From contig NZ_QPKF01000003.1 in the NCBI RefSeq assembly GCF_003339585.1, positions 124,001 through 188,000 of the forward strand: a stretch of DNA of 64,000 nucleotides, in the 5' to 3' direction. The notes under the pieces are model-generated. The model was not told the origin of the DNA. It saw nothing but the letters and a program-made list of their open reading frames with translations, and did not search any database. The DNA comes from Exiguobacterium sp. RIT594. Lineage in GTDB: Bacteria > Bacillota > Bacilli > Exiguobacteriales > Exiguobacteriaceae. A program made the translations under genes and the position numbers. Positions 15,601-23,099 of the stretch are shown in pieces. Within the stretch, counting starts at the first letter, position 1. Each line of letters opens with the position of its first letter.

Positions 15601-15731
15601 TGATTTCAAAAGGTCTCGCCTTGACTGTCATCGGCGGATTGACGACGTCAACACTCTTGACGCTCATCATCGTCCCGGTCGTCTACGAGCTCTTCTTCTT
15701 CAAAAAAGTAAAAAAAGAACGTCAATCTTAA
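12627..15731 (+). CDS. RND-family efflux transporter permease (SwrC/AcrB-like)
   Basis: A 1034-residue HAE-type RND proton antiporter. The layout is one N-terminal helix, a large extracytoplasmic loop, helices 2-7, a second large loop, and helices 8-12. The TM4 motif GGMAVAVGRVVDDSIVVIENI carries the two adjacent Asp residues used for proton coupling. In Firmicutes such proteins (B. subtilis SwrC/YerP) export surfactants, fatty acids or drugs without an outer-membrane partner. The start is TTG 12627, six bases after AAGGAGGGG. Residues about 248-280 form an unusual Gly/Ala/Pro/Gln/Glu-rich insert in the first loop. The gene is a single unit with its own promoter and terminator. Substrate unknown. 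Confidence 0.93.
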   Translation: MNFLTRFSLKNSVAVFIIAILLVLGGVYSFSQLKVDQFPEIEFPQISVEAVYPGASPDDVDKQVVSKLETALKGIEGSTKITSSAYESIGIINIEFPFDTDMDKVEQQIDAAIQDANLPEEATTKLNRFSFGSFPIYNISFFSKDGKEIESLLKDEIEPELNKIPGINSVSVGGYKDDLVQITVDNKKATAAGLSLSSIKEQINAKYVSFPSGQLAEGDSKIPIRVEEKLENLDKLKNLQLTSSVASGAPSGSQGQPAQAGPPAGETGAPAEQAEPAEPVRLSDIATIEAVSKQSEKTRYDLKDSLSMAITKKQDANTVEIADGVTKILNKYDDQIDYTIGIDSAKDIEESVATLVKEGLLGALFASLAVLLFLRNIRATIIAIVSIPLSLLIAAIFLNWQDISLNIMTLGGMAVAVGRVVDDSIVVIENIFRRVRKSDGGMTDEVIEQSTKEILKAITSSTLTTVVVFLPIGFVGGITGKFFLPFALTIIFSLLASLLVAITIVPILAKFAFKKVPAEEKEGVLQRWYGTLIEKSLSHKAIILVVSFLLLGGSLAIVPQLGFTFIPNEASKTLTASLELPAATSLEKTSDVSLNMEKMFDQENAIADVTTSVGARDFTTGLRLDNKASYFLNLKDGADVEKTIKSLETKMDDIAKEDGVDVKISVAELSTGGPPSNNNVDVDLFSTDLEALQKAAKLVEDNMNKNNDLKYVTNNFSEKQKQFLVEIDSEKASDRGLSGFQILGTVNDQTKPVTVGTLNLDDKDQDVQLSYKEDLTSKEDLENVQLFSAAGPVALKDVATVNEVDTFTSIQKLDGKVYARVSGQVKGDNVQTVSSDVKAAVEKIDLPDGVSLTSGGGNDDTVEIFQSLGIAIVVAIGLVYLTMLITFGKARIPFIILSSLIFVPIGSLVTLFLANEPLSVSVMIGFLMLIGIVTTNAIVLVDRIGQNITRGLPVRESLIEAGKTRLRPILMTAFATIMALVPLALTTSSGTLISKGLALTVIGGLTTSTLLTLIIVPVVYELFFFKKVKKERQS

Positions 15732-15734
15732 TCT

Positions 15735-15773
15735 AAAAAAATCCTCCCCTCTTGATGAGGGAAGGATTTTTTT
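15735..15773. terminator. Bidirectional terminator after the RND gene
   Basis: Stem arms 15739-15751 and 15757-15769 (one mismatch) flanked by A and T runs on both strands. It also ends the convergent stress-protein-like gene. Confidence 0.88.
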
Positions 15774-15775
15774 GA

Positions 15776-16252
15776 TTATTTTTCGAGCAATTCATCTGTC
15801 CGATCAATCGTTCCATTATGTTTCGCGACCAGTCCATCCAGTACGGATGGTTCGAATTCTTCCCCGATTGCAATGATTCCTGTCTTACCGGGTGGAATCA
15901 CACCAAGTGTCCGTTTGAATGTTTCTTGAACAGCTTGATTCTCTTTTAAGTCTTTTGATCCGCCAATCAGCATCCCGGTCATCGAACCTAATAAAATACC
16001 GAACGGTCCCCCGAGAATCCCGACTGCCATACCGATTAAAGAACCTTTAAAAGCTTTGTTGGAGCCGCTCAAGTCGACAGCATCTTCAAAGGAAAAAGCT
16101 CCGCTTTCACTTCGTTTAATGACAGCGATTTGTTCAAAATCGACTTGGCTATTCGCATGATATTTCTTTAATTCACTGAATACCTGATACGAGGTCGCTT
16201 CTTCTTCAAATGTAAAGGTCATGATATGGTGCTTTTCTTCTTTTTTCGCCAC
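15776..16252 (-). CDS. DUF1269-like protein with central glycine-rich hydrophobic segment
   Basis: From GTG 16252 this is a 158-residue protein. The N-terminal part (MTFTFEEEATSYQVFSELKK) resembles a small alpha/beta domain, a Gly-rich hydrophobic hairpin spans about residues 70-100 (GSLIGMAVGILGGPFGILLG), and a soluble tail follows. This plan fits the DUF1269 group or related stress proteins; no activity is known. GTG 16252 is chosen because AGAGGTGG lies about six bases upstream; the longer frame to 16324 has a basic non-conserved extension. A weak sigma-B-like pair (CTTTAA-14-GTGTAT) at 16305-16330 on the minus strand would suit a stress role, but each box has a mismatch. Confidence 0.65.
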   Translation of the reverse strand: MAKKEEKHHIMTFTFEEEATSYQVFSELKKYHANSQVDFEQIAVIKRSESGAFSFEDAVDLSGSNKAFKGSLIGMAVGILGGPFGILLGSMTGMLIGGSKDLKENQAVQETFKRTLGVIPPGKTGIIAIGEEFEPSVLDGLVAKHNGTIDRTDELLEK

Positions 16253-16346
16253 AACTTTCCACCTCTTTCGAAAAAAGACAGACCGCTGCTGCTGACGATG
16301 AGGAATACACCATCTCTTTACCATTTAAAGCTTGAAGTGAAACCTG

Positions 16347-17159
16347 TTACGGTGTACTTGGTTTACCCGGTGCCAATTGATAGTATTCTTCCATTGTCAA
16401 TCCGGTCATTTTCAGCTGCGCCGCAAGCGTTGCTCCGACATAACGGTAATGCCAACTTTCATATGTGTAGCCTGTCCATGATTCTTTTCCGAGCGGGTAA
16501 CGGAGATGGAATCCAAAACGGTGGGCATTGGCAGCCAGCCATTTTGCTTCTTTTGTACTTGAGAAGCTGAACTTGGCATATTTTGATGAATCGGCGCCTC
16601 CGATATCAAAACCCAGTCCTGTTTGATGTTCACTTTTTCCCGGCTGGGCACTGTACGTGCTGGCTTTCTCAAAACCATCCCGTGCCACATATTTTTCAAA
16701 TAAGGCTTTTTGATACGCATATGAACGGTATGTACTGAATGCGACCAGCGTAATCTTTTCCGCTTTGGCAGCCCGTTTCATTTTTTCAAATGCGGCCCGT
16801 GCAACTGTACTTTCTCCCGGCGCATACGTCGAACGTAACGGAAGATTTGGATTAACGATTAATGTCTTGCCGATGCGTAACCCACCGATTTGTTGATCGG
16901 TCAGTAAATATTTTGTACTGGCATACCCTGTCTGTGTTCCATAACGAACTTTTGACCATGTCCCGAGTCGGCTGATTTCATTGACATAGACAGTAGTCGG
17001 AATCACTGCGACGACTGCTTTTGTTGTCGAAGCCCCGCTTCGAAGATTGAGCGGTGTTTTCGCCTGGCGGTAACTGGATGCTTCTGCGGCCAGTGAAAAA
17101 CTGACGAGTGAGAGGAGAATCGCCAGTAACCCGATCACCGTTTGCTTTAATTTTTTCAT
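16347..17159 (-). CDS. D-alanyl-D-alanine carboxypeptidase (VanY family) with SH3b domain
   Basis: A 270-residue secreted protein with a signal peptide (about residues 1-27, ending AAEA), an SH3b-like domain (about 30-90), and a VanY-type zinc peptidase domain (about 110-260). The zinc/catalytic residues are visible: SEHQTGLGFDIG gives His178 and Asp185, and ESWHYRYVG gives Glu234 and His237. It should trim the terminal D-Ala or cleave peptidoglycan stems outside the membrane. It is one of several wall-active enzymes in this window. The start ATG 17159 follows a GGAG and precedes a clear signal peptide. Confidence 0.92.
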   Translation of the reverse strand: MKKLKQTVIGLLAILLSLVSFSLAAEASSYRQAKTPLNLRSGASTTKAVVAVIPTTVYVNEISRLGTWSKVRYGTQTGYASTKYLLTDQQIGGLRIGKTLIVNPNLPLRSTYAPGESTVARAAFEKMKRAAKAEKITLVAFSTYRSYAYQKALFEKYVARDGFEKASTYSAQPGKSEHQTGLGFDIGGADSSKYAKFSFSSTKEAKWLAANAHRFGFHLRYPLGKESWTGYTYESWHYRYVGATLAAQLKMTGLTMEEYYQLAPGKPSTP

Positions 17160-17394
17160 ATCTCTTAAAACTCCTTTTTTCCAAAACAGGGTAATTAGTC
17201 TTTAATTTTAGAATAACATTCATTTCAAAACGCCACCATTTTTTGTACAGGTGTAATCAAAATGAATTAATTCTCAGTTTGCCAAAAGAAGCTGAATTGT
17301 CCGACACAAGGATTGAATCTTCAGCCTTTCGGGTAAAGATTTCTTGTATGCGTTTTCTTTAAATAATGATTAGTATCAGTCAGGGGCGAATCTT

Positions 17395-17940
17395 ATGACC
17401 ATTTTAGATAAAGTGTTCATTGCCGTCTCTCTTCTTTGGTTATTCGAATTGTTTCTGTTCCGAAACCGTAAGAAGGAACCTTCTCCACTGGAAGAACGGC
17501 AAAGTTTTTATTGGATTTTAGCTACGTTAATCACCACGATCCTTTTTTCCGTTCTGTTCAGTGATTCAATTCGACTTCCCTTGTCACGTGAAATCGGATT
17601 GCTCCTTTTGACTTCCGGTGTCGTTCTGCGCTATTGGGGGATTTATCATCTCAAGCATCAGTTTACCCGCCATGTTGCTGTCAATCCGGGCGACCGGCTT
17701 GTCAGCACGGGTCCTTATCGGGCATTACGCCACCCCCTCTATTCCGGTCTGTTTTTTATCACGTTAGGTTTCCCGTTATACTTCGGGAATTTGTTTGTCG
17801 CGTTATGTGCCGGAATCCTGATGTTCATCGCTTTGCTTCACCGCATTCGAATCGAGGAACAGATGTTAACCAAAGGATTTGGTCCTGCTTACACGGACTG
17901 GGCCCGCAAAAGAAAACGTTTGATTCCGTTTATTTACTAA
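17395..17940 (+). CDS. Isoprenylcysteine carboxyl methyltransferase-like membrane protein
   Basis: A 181-residue membrane protein with four to five helices and the ICMT/PEMT signature GPYRALRHPLYSG followed by IRIEEQML, which forms the SAM site in ICMT-family enzymes. Family members methylate isoprenyl, phospholipid or other membrane substrates. It precedes the carotenoid desaturase gene by 22 bp (to its TTG start), so they are very likely co-transcribed. A role in carotenoid end-group or ester modification is therefore tempting but unproven. The ribosome site CAGGGG lies about nine bases upstream of ATG 17395. Confidence 0.85.
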   Translation: MTILDKVFIAVSLLWLFELFLFRNRKKEPSPLEERQSFYWILATLITTILFSVLFSDSIRLPLSREIGLLLLTSGVVLRYWGIYHLKHQFTRHVAVNPGDRLVSTGPYRALRHPLYSGLFFITLGFPLYFGNLFVALCAGILMFIALLHRIRIEEQMLTKGFGPAYTDWARKRKRLIPFIY

Positions 17941-17962
17941 AACATAAGGAGATGTGATTTTT

Positions 17963-19447
17963 TTGAAGAAACAGGCAGTCGTTATTGGAGCAGGTTTAGC
18001 AGGTATGTCAGCAGCAATCCGCCTTGCGGGAGACGGTTATGAAGTCACGATGCTAGAACAAAATGGAAATGTTGGCGGGAAATTAAACCAACGCAGCGGC
18101 CAAGGATTTACGTTCGATACCGGTCCTTCAATCTTGACGATGCCTTGGGTACTCGAACAATTGTTTACGAGCGTCCACCGTCGACTCGACGACTATTTGG
18201 AAATCGAACGCATCGAACCGCAATGGCGGACTTTCTTTGAAGATGGTACACAACTTGACGTCAAAGGCGATCTCCCGGGAATGCTTGAGGAATTTAAAAA
18301 AGTTTCCGATCAAGCGGATTTCGTCGAATTGTTCAGTTATTCTAAAAAGATGTATGACCTGTGTTTAGACAGTTTCTACAAATACAGTCTCGAAGATTTA
18401 AAAGACTTAAAAAAATACCATACGATGTCTGAATTACTTAAGATGGATCCACTCAATACAGTAGCAAGCGGTACAAAAAAACATTTGAACAACAAATACC
18501 TGGAGCAGCTGTTTAATTATATGGTCATGTACGTCGGATCCAACCCTTATGAAGCTCCTGCTGTCTTCAATCAAATGATTTATGTTCAGATGGGTCTCGG
18601 TATCTATTATGTCAAAGGTGGTATGTACAATATCGCCCGTGCCATGAAGACAGTTCTTGACGAACTTCGGGTGACCATTCACGTCAACACACCCGTCGCA
18701 CGTGTCGTCACAGAAGGCAAACGTGCCGTCGGCGTGGAATCGACAGACGGTACATTTTATCCAGCTGATGTCGTCGTCTCGAACCTCGAGGTCATTCCGA
18801 CCTATCAACATCTCATTTCAGAGAAAAAAGGACCAAAACAGGCTAAAAAGTTAAATCAGTCATTCCTGCCGTCCGTTTCCGGTCTTGTCCTGTTGCTTGG
18901 GGTTAACCGTGAATATAAAGACTTGAAACACCATAACTTCTTCTTCTCTGATGATCCGGAACGGGAATTTGCCCAAATGTTTAAGGATGGGGTTCCACCG
19001 GAAGATCCAACGATTTATGTCGGTGTTTCTTCTAAATCCGATGCGTCACAGGCTCCTGAAGGAAAAGATAATTTGTTCGTCTTGACACACGTGCCACCAC
19101 TGACGAAACAAGATGGAAAAACCGATTGGGATGCGTACCGTGAAGTCGTCCTCGATAAATTGGAACGGATGGGACTGACTGATTTACGCGAATCGATTGA
19201 ATTTGAATACCGCTTTACACCAGAAGACTTGAAATCCCTATATGGTCCGAACGGCGGCTCGATTTATGGTGTGGCAGCCGATCGGAAAAAGAACGGTGGA
19301 TTTAAGATTCCATCGAAGAGTGATCTCTACGAAGGGCTTTACTTCGTCGGTGGTTCCACTCATCCGGGTGGCGGAGTCCCGATGGTCACCTTATCGGGTC
19401 AGCTGACAGCTGATTTAATCCAAAAACATGAAAATGTAAAAGCATAA
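17963..19447 (+). CDS. Phytoene/diapophytoene desaturase-family oxidoreductase (CrtN/CrtP type)
   Basis: A 494-residue FAD-dependent carotenoid desaturase/oxidase. The FAD-binding motif VVIGAGLAGMSAAIRLA lies at residues 6-22. The C-terminal signature GGSTHPGGGVPMVTLSG is typical of CrtI/CrtN. In pigmented Firmicutes several paralogues perform desaturation (CrtN) or terminal oxidation (CrtP/CrtNb) of C30 carotenoids; I cannot say which this is. TTG 17963 is preferred, nine bases after AAGGAGA; the frame could extend to GTG 17954, which touches the ribosome site. No crtM or glycosyltransferase neighbour is present, so other pathway genes must be elsewhere. Confidence 0.9.
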   Translation: MKKQAVVIGAGLAGMSAAIRLAGDGYEVTMLEQNGNVGGKLNQRSGQGFTFDTGPSILTMPWVLEQLFTSVHRRLDDYLEIERIEPQWRTFFEDGTQLDVKGDLPGMLEEFKKVSDQADFVELFSYSKKMYDLCLDSFYKYSLEDLKDLKKYHTMSELLKMDPLNTVASGTKKHLNNKYLEQLFNYMVMYVGSNPYEAPAVFNQMIYVQMGLGIYYVKGGMYNIARAMKTVLDELRVTIHVNTPVARVVTEGKRAVGVESTDGTFYPADVVVSNLEVIPTYQHLISEKKGPKQAKKLNQSFLPSVSGLVLLLGVNREYKDLKHHNFFFSDDPEREFAQMFKDGVPPEDPTIYVGVSSKSDASQAPEGKDNLFVLTHVPPLTKQDGKTDWDAYREVVLDKLERMGLTDLRESIEFEYRFTPEDLKSLYGPNGGSIYGVAADRKKNGGFKIPSKSDLYEGLYFVGGSTHPGGGVPMVTLSGQLTADLIQKHENVKA

Positions 19448-19448
19448 C

Positions 19449-19504
19449 TAAAAAAAACAGGAGAAGGTCCCCTTACCGAAGGGACAATCTCCTGTTTTTT
19501 TAGT
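19449..19504. terminator. Bidirectional terminator between desaturase and histidine phosphatase
   Basis: A long imperfect palindrome with arms starting AACTAAAAAAAACAGGAGA and ending in its complement, enclosing GGTCCC/GGGAC. A and T runs flank it on both strands. Confidence 0.9.
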
Positions 19505-20060
19505 TATGCTGACAAACTTCTTCAATCTGAAGGAAGGTTTCGCCTTTAAATGTCATTCGATACACAGCCGGCATTTTTAGCGTTTTCCAGAACGCATATC
19601 CATATGCCGAATCAAAATGTTGCATTAATAACACCATAATATTCCCGTGTGTTCCAATGACGATGGTTTGATCTTTATGTTTTTCTAGTAATTGTTTGAT
19701 TTCAGGCACGATACGCCGTTGTGCCGTAACGTTTGATTCACCTCCATACGGATTTTCATCCGGATGTTCCCAGACGTACCGGACAGCCTGTTGGAAGTCG
19801 GGCAGTTCTCCCGGCGCCAATAAACGTTCTTGAACAGCTGCGGTTTCTTGGATGATTAATCCTGATTGTTCCGCTAAAGGCTGGACCGTCTCAATCGCTC
19901 GTCGATAGGGACTCGCATAGATATAGTCCAATTTAATACCGTCAAAAAGTGTCATCAGTTGCTCCGCATCGTATCTCCCTTGTTCCGATAAAGGACGCGC
20001 TTGTTCGTCTGTAGAATAGGTCGAATGTGCATGGCGGACTAAATAAATTGTCGTTGTCAT
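19500..20060 (-). CDS. Histidine phosphatase (phosphoglycerate mutase-like) family protein
   Basis: A 186-residue member of the histidine phosphatase superfamily. The phosphohistidine motif LVRHAHST is at residues 7-14. ASPYRRAIET supplies the second arginine and GTHGNIM the C-terminal catalytic histidine. It follows the response regulator gene by 13 bp on the same strand and has AAAGGAG before ATG 20060. It is therefore the third gene of the two-component operon. Whether it acts on a metabolite or, like SixA, on a phosphohistidine protein is not known. The longer frame up to 20267 overlaps the regulator gene and is not real. Confidence 0.88.
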   Translation of the reverse strand: MTTTIYLVRHAHSTYSTDEQARPLSEQGRYDAEQLMTLFDGIKLDYIYASPYRRAIETVQPLAEQSGLIIQETAAVQERLLAPGELPDFQQAVRYVWEHPDENPYGGESNVTAQRRIVPEIKQLLEKHKDQTIVIGTHGNIMVLLMQHFDSAYGYAFWKTLKMPAVYRMTFKGETFLQIEEVCQHN

Positions 20061-20073
20061 TTCAATTCTCCTT

Positions 20074-20754
20074 TTAGTTGTCTTTTTTCTGCTCCAGCAA
20101 ACGATAACCCACACCTCGGACAGTTTCCAAATACTCATCGATTGGAAAACCGGAACGGCGCAATTTCTCACGAAGATGACGCATATGAGAATCAATCGTT
20201 CGTGGTTCAATCGATTGATCATCGCCCCACAGCGACAAAACCAATTGTTCTCTTGATAAGACGCCATTCACGGACGTCAGGAGTTTTCCTAAAAGTTGAA
20301 ATTCTGTTTTCGTCAGTAAGATTTTTTGTCCGTCGAATGTACAATGATATCCTGCGACGTCATACTGTAGTCCATGAAATGCATACTGCTCCCGCTTTTC
20401 TCGACCAATCAACAGTTCGATTCGTCCTAATAATTCTCCTTCATGAATCGGCTTTGCCACATAGTCATCTGCACCGACTTTGCGCCCCCGTAGCACATCT
20501 TCCATTTGATTCCGCGCTGTCACCATAATGATTGGAAAATCAGCCATCCGTCTTATATTTTCACACAACGTCCATCCATCCATATCGGGCATCATGACAT
20601 CGAGTAAAGCCAAATCGACGGGAACGGTCTTGACGATGTCGAGCGCTTTTTCGCCCGAGTCGGCTAAATGACATGTATGACCATAGGGTACCAGATATAA
20701 CTTCATTAATTGAAGCATCCGTTGTTCATCATCAACGATTAAAATTCGAGCCAT
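20074..20754 (-). CDS. Response regulator, OmpR/PhoB family
   Basis: A 226-residue regulator. Its receiver domain (about residues 1-118) has acidic residues Asp8/Asp9, the phosphoacceptor Asp52 in LALLDVMMPDMDG, and a conserved lysine in KPIHEG. It also has a winged-helix DNA-binding domain (about 130-222, with LRRSGFPIDEYLETVRGVGYRL). It is encoded 4 bp after its sensor kinase, so they form a cognate pair. It likely binds the direct repeat at 22200-22220 upstream of the divergent YdhK-like gene, by inference. Confidence 0.95.
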   Translation of the reverse strand: MARILIVDDEQRMLQLMKLYLVPYGHTCHLADSGEKALDIVKTVPVDLALLDVMMPDMDGWTLCENIRRMADFPIIMVTARNQMEDVLRGRKVGADDYVAKPIHEGELLGRIELLIGREKREQYAFHGLQYDVAGYHCTFDGQKILLTKTEFQLLGKLLTSVNGVLSREQLVLSLWGDDQSIEPRTIDSHMRHLREKLRRSGFPIDEYLETVRGVGYRLLEQKKDN

Positions 20755-20758
20755 TTCT

Positions 20759-22120
20759 TCACACCTTCCATTGAATCATCACACTCGTCCCGGCATTCTT
20801 TTCACTCTTGATATCTAATGTCGCATCGTGTGCTTGAACGATTGCCAAGGCAATCGTCAAACCAAGCCCCGATCCGCCCCGGCTTCGTGATCGTGACGGT
20901 TCACTGCGGTACAGACGTTTTGTAACATGGGTTAAACTTTCTTGGCTGATGCCGCTTCCTGTATCACGTACTTGAAAATACGGTCCTGTTTCATTCCTGC
21001 CGTATCGGACGACGATTTCACCGATTGCTGTATATTTTTTAGCGTTATCCAATACATTTACCAGCACTTGCTTGAGCCGAATTTCATCTCCTGCTATCTC
21101 TACCGGTTCCCCCGATACATGCAACTGTAGACCTTTTTCTTCAATTGCAGGTCGCATTTTCTCTGTCGTCGAGATAATCAATTGATCGAGCGCAAGCGGC
21201 ACCCGTTCGACTGAAAATGCATTCGTATCGGAACGTGCCAGTAACATCAGCTGTTCAATCAATGTGCTCAAATGATCGCTTTCTTCTTTGATAATCGACA
21301 GATAAGCTGTTTTTTCAGATTCCGGCAAGTTTGGACGATGTAATATATCCGCATAACCCTTCATGTAGGTCAGCGGAGTTCGAAGTTCGTGCGAGATATT
21401 TGCTAAAAATTCTGTCCGTTCACGATTCAAAAAATCGAGATCTTTTGCCAACTGTGTGATGGAGCGTGCCAGTGCCCCAAGCTCATCCGAGCGGTTTACC
21501 GGTAAATCCACGTCAAGGTTTCCTTCTTTCAACTTGGCCGTCGCACGCTCCATCTCAATGAGCGGTCTTGAAATCAATCGTGTACACAGCACGACAGTCG
21601 TAAGCGACAGAAGGACGGCAATGATACCAACTTGAATGAATTGTTGTCTTAACGGGTTGACGACTTGTTGAATTAACGTTTCCGGAGCAAACATGAAGAC
21701 ATGCCCACGATGAACACCTGAAATCGTGATTGGACTATCTGTCATTAAAAAACCCTTCGTTTCCGCTTGAGCTCTTAAAATCCGATCTTTTCGTTGTGTT
21801 TGAAATTCCGTATGGATAAGCTCTACTTTCATTTTAGGAGTAAGTGGATGCGAAGCCTTTAAAATTTTTCCTTTTTGATTCGTGATAACGACGGTAAATT
21901 CGGATGCTGATTCCATCAAACTGACATGTTCCAATGTTTCCGCATGAAATGATTCCTCGAGGACATCGCGGTGCGTGTTCCCTCGGTTCAGCAAACCGAG
22001 GACCACTTCATTCGTCCTTTGATTCACAAGGTTTAAATAGAGGGTACTGAACAGAATGCCGCCGATAACAAGAATGGCAGTCAAAAAAAGTAGACCAATG
22101 TAGTATGAAATATGCCGCAT
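20759..22120 (-). CDS. Sensor histidine kinase
   Basis: A 453-residue membrane kinase. A first helix (about residues 7-30) and a second (about 162-182) flank an extracytoplasmic sensor domain of about 130 residues. Then come HAMP (about 183-235), HisKA with phosphoacceptor His244 in FLANISHELRTP, and an ATPase domain with N-box NVLDNAKKYT, G1 DTGSGIS and G2 GGSGLGLTIA. I start at ATG 22120, which follows AAGGAGGAG; the frame to 22165 is not needed. The signal is unknown; the His/Met-rich lipoprotein gene transcribed divergently hints at a metal or envelope cue. Confidence 0.93.
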   Translation of the reverse strand: MRHISYYIGLLFLTAILVIGGILFSTLYLNLVNQRTNEVVLGLLNRGNTHRDVLEESFHAETLEHVSLMESASEFTVVITNQKGKILKASHPLTPKMKVELIHTEFQTQRKDRILRAQAETKGFLMTDSPITISGVHRGHVFMFAPETLIQQVVNPLRQQFIQVGIIAVLLSLTTVVLCTRLISRPLIEMERATAKLKEGNLDVDLPVNRSDELGALARSITQLAKDLDFLNRERTEFLANISHELRTPLTYMKGYADILHRPNLPESEKTAYLSIIKEESDHLSTLIEQLMLLARSDTNAFSVERVPLALDQLIISTTEKMRPAIEEKGLQLHVSGEPVEIAGDEIRLKQVLVNVLDNAKKYTAIGEIVVRYGRNETGPYFQVRDTGSGISQESLTHVTKRLYRSEPSRSRSRGGSGLGLTIALAIVQAHDATLDIKSEKNAGTSVMIQWKV

Positions 22121-22199
22121 GCCCTGCTCCTCCTTTTTCTTCACTATTACGATACACTTTTCCAATGACTCATTCAGTCAGGTAATTGAATTGTCACTC

Positions 22200-22235
22200 T
22201 TTCTGCACGGTTTCTGCACGAAACACGGGTATAGT
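22200..22235 (+). promoter_or_regulatory. Direct-repeat operator and promoter of the YdhK-like gene
   Basis: TTTCTGCACG occurs twice, at 22200-22209 and 22211-22220, an 11-bp period as expected for OmpR-family dimers. A -10 box TATAGT lies at 22230-22235 and the -35 position is covered by the second repeat. This suits activation by the adjacent response regulator. Confidence 0.65.
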
Positions 22236-22272
22236 AGTCACATAACCAAATTACTACAGGAGGTCAATTTTT

Positions 22273-22839
22273 ATGAAAAAACAACTACTCGTTACATCAC
22301 TCGCTCTTTCTGCTGTCCTAAGTTTAGGTGCCTGCGGATCTGATTCCGATTCCTCTAATTCACACGATATGCATAATAATAAGAACGATTCCCATGCAGG
22401 GATGATGCATTCAAGTGACGGGAAAATTCCCGCTGGACTGAAACAAGCTGAAAATCCGAAGTTTAAAGACGGATCAGACGTCCTTCTGTCCTCTGATCAT
22501 ATGAAAGGGATGGATGGCGCAAAAGCAACAATCGTCGATTCATTTGATACAACAGTATATGAAGTCAGCTATACACCAACGAACGGTGGTAAAAAAGTCA
22601 GTAATCATAAATGGGTGATTCAGGAAGAACTCAACCCGGTTCCGGCTTCACCGTTGCAAGCAGGTGATGAGGTGACTTTAGCGGCTGATCACATGAAAGG
22701 GATGGATGGTGCAAAAGCGACCATTGATCAAGCCGATCAGACAACCGTGTATATGGTCGATTTTAAACCGACAACCGGTGGAAAAACGATTAAAAATCAT
22801 AAATGGGTGACAGAAGATGAACTTCAAGCCAATGATTAA
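22273..22839 (+). CDS. YdhK-like lipoprotein with two DUF1541 repeats
   Basis: A 188-residue lipoprotein with signal peptide and lipobox LSLGAC (Cys at about residue 21). A His/Met/Asn-rich segment (about 29-50) follows, then two copies of the DUF1541 domain. Each copy contains DHMKGMDGAKATI and ends NHKWV. B. subtilis YdhK has the same family domain; function is unknown. The His/Met-rich stretch could bind metal such as copper, by inference. It is divergent from a two-component operon and its promoter carries the direct repeat described at 22200-22220. The ribosome site GGAGGT lies eight bases before ATG 22273. Confidence 0.9.
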   Translation: MKKQLLVTSLALSAVLSLGACGSDSDSSNSHDMHNNKNDSHAGMMHSSDGKIPAGLKQAENPKFKDGSDVLLSSDHMKGMDGAKATIVDSFDTTVYEVSYTPTNGGKKVSNHKWVIQEELNPVPASPLQAGDEVTLAADHMKGMDGAKATIDQADQTTVYMVDFKPTTGGKTIKNHKWVTEDELQAND

Positions 22840-22844
22840 AACAA

Positions 22845-22879
22845 AAAAAACCCGCTCATCCAAGGATGAACGGGTTTTT
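22845..22879. terminator. Shared terminator of YdhK-like gene and tRNA-Val copy 2
   Basis: Stem with arms 22848-22860 and 22865-22877 (one mismatch), A run on the left and T run on the right, functional on both strands between the convergent units. Confidence 0.88.
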
Positions 22880-22883
22880 GGTA

Positions 22884-22956
22884 TGATTCTGACTGGGCTC
22901 GAACCAGCGACCTCTACCCTGTCAAGGTAGCGCTCTCCCAGCTGAGCTACAGAATC
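22884..22956 (-). tRNA. tRNA-Val (anticodon GAC), copy 2
   Basis: All 73 bases are identical to the copy at 12378-12450, including anticodon loop TTGACAG, T-loop TTCGAGC, discriminator A and lack of encoded CCA. Identity extends a few bases into both flanks (GGTA on the plus-strand left side, ATGAT on the right), then stops. It has its own promoter and a terminator within five bases of its 3' end. Confidence 0.97.
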
Positions 22957-22994
22957 ATGATGCAGTACGTTATGTACTTGCTAGGACATGTATT

Positions 22995-23023
22995 AATATA
23001 GCAAGAAACTAACCATCTGACAA
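22995..23023 (-). promoter_or_regulatory. Promoter of tRNA-Val copy 2
   Basis: On the minus strand TTGTCA (23018-23023) and TATATT (22995-23000) are separated by exactly 17 bp, about 40 bases upstream of the tRNA. Confidence 0.78.
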
Positions 23024-23060
23024 GTACTTTTCTAAAAAAATATGAAAAATAAAAATGAAC

Positions 23061-23089
23061 GGGGCTGAACTTAATGTTGATTCAGCCCC
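23061..23089 (-). terminator. Terminator of the nitroreductase gene
   Basis: A 9-bp perfect GC-rich stem (23061-23069 with 23081-23089). The minus-strand side continues into a T-rich stretch. Confidence 0.75.
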
Positions 23090-23099
23090 TCTCTTTTAC

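Noticed and set aside
17344-17359. cre-like TTGTATGCGTTTTCTT upstream of the ICMT-like gene
   Set aside because: It has a mismatch in a conserved core position and no supporting palindrome.
17362-17381. Fur-like AT-rich sequence before the ICMT-like gene
   Set aside because: Only partial symmetry and no iron-related gene nearby.
12378-22956. The two tRNA-Val copies as ends of an integrated element
   Set aside because: There is no integrase or phage gene between them and the enclosed genes look like ordinary chromosome.
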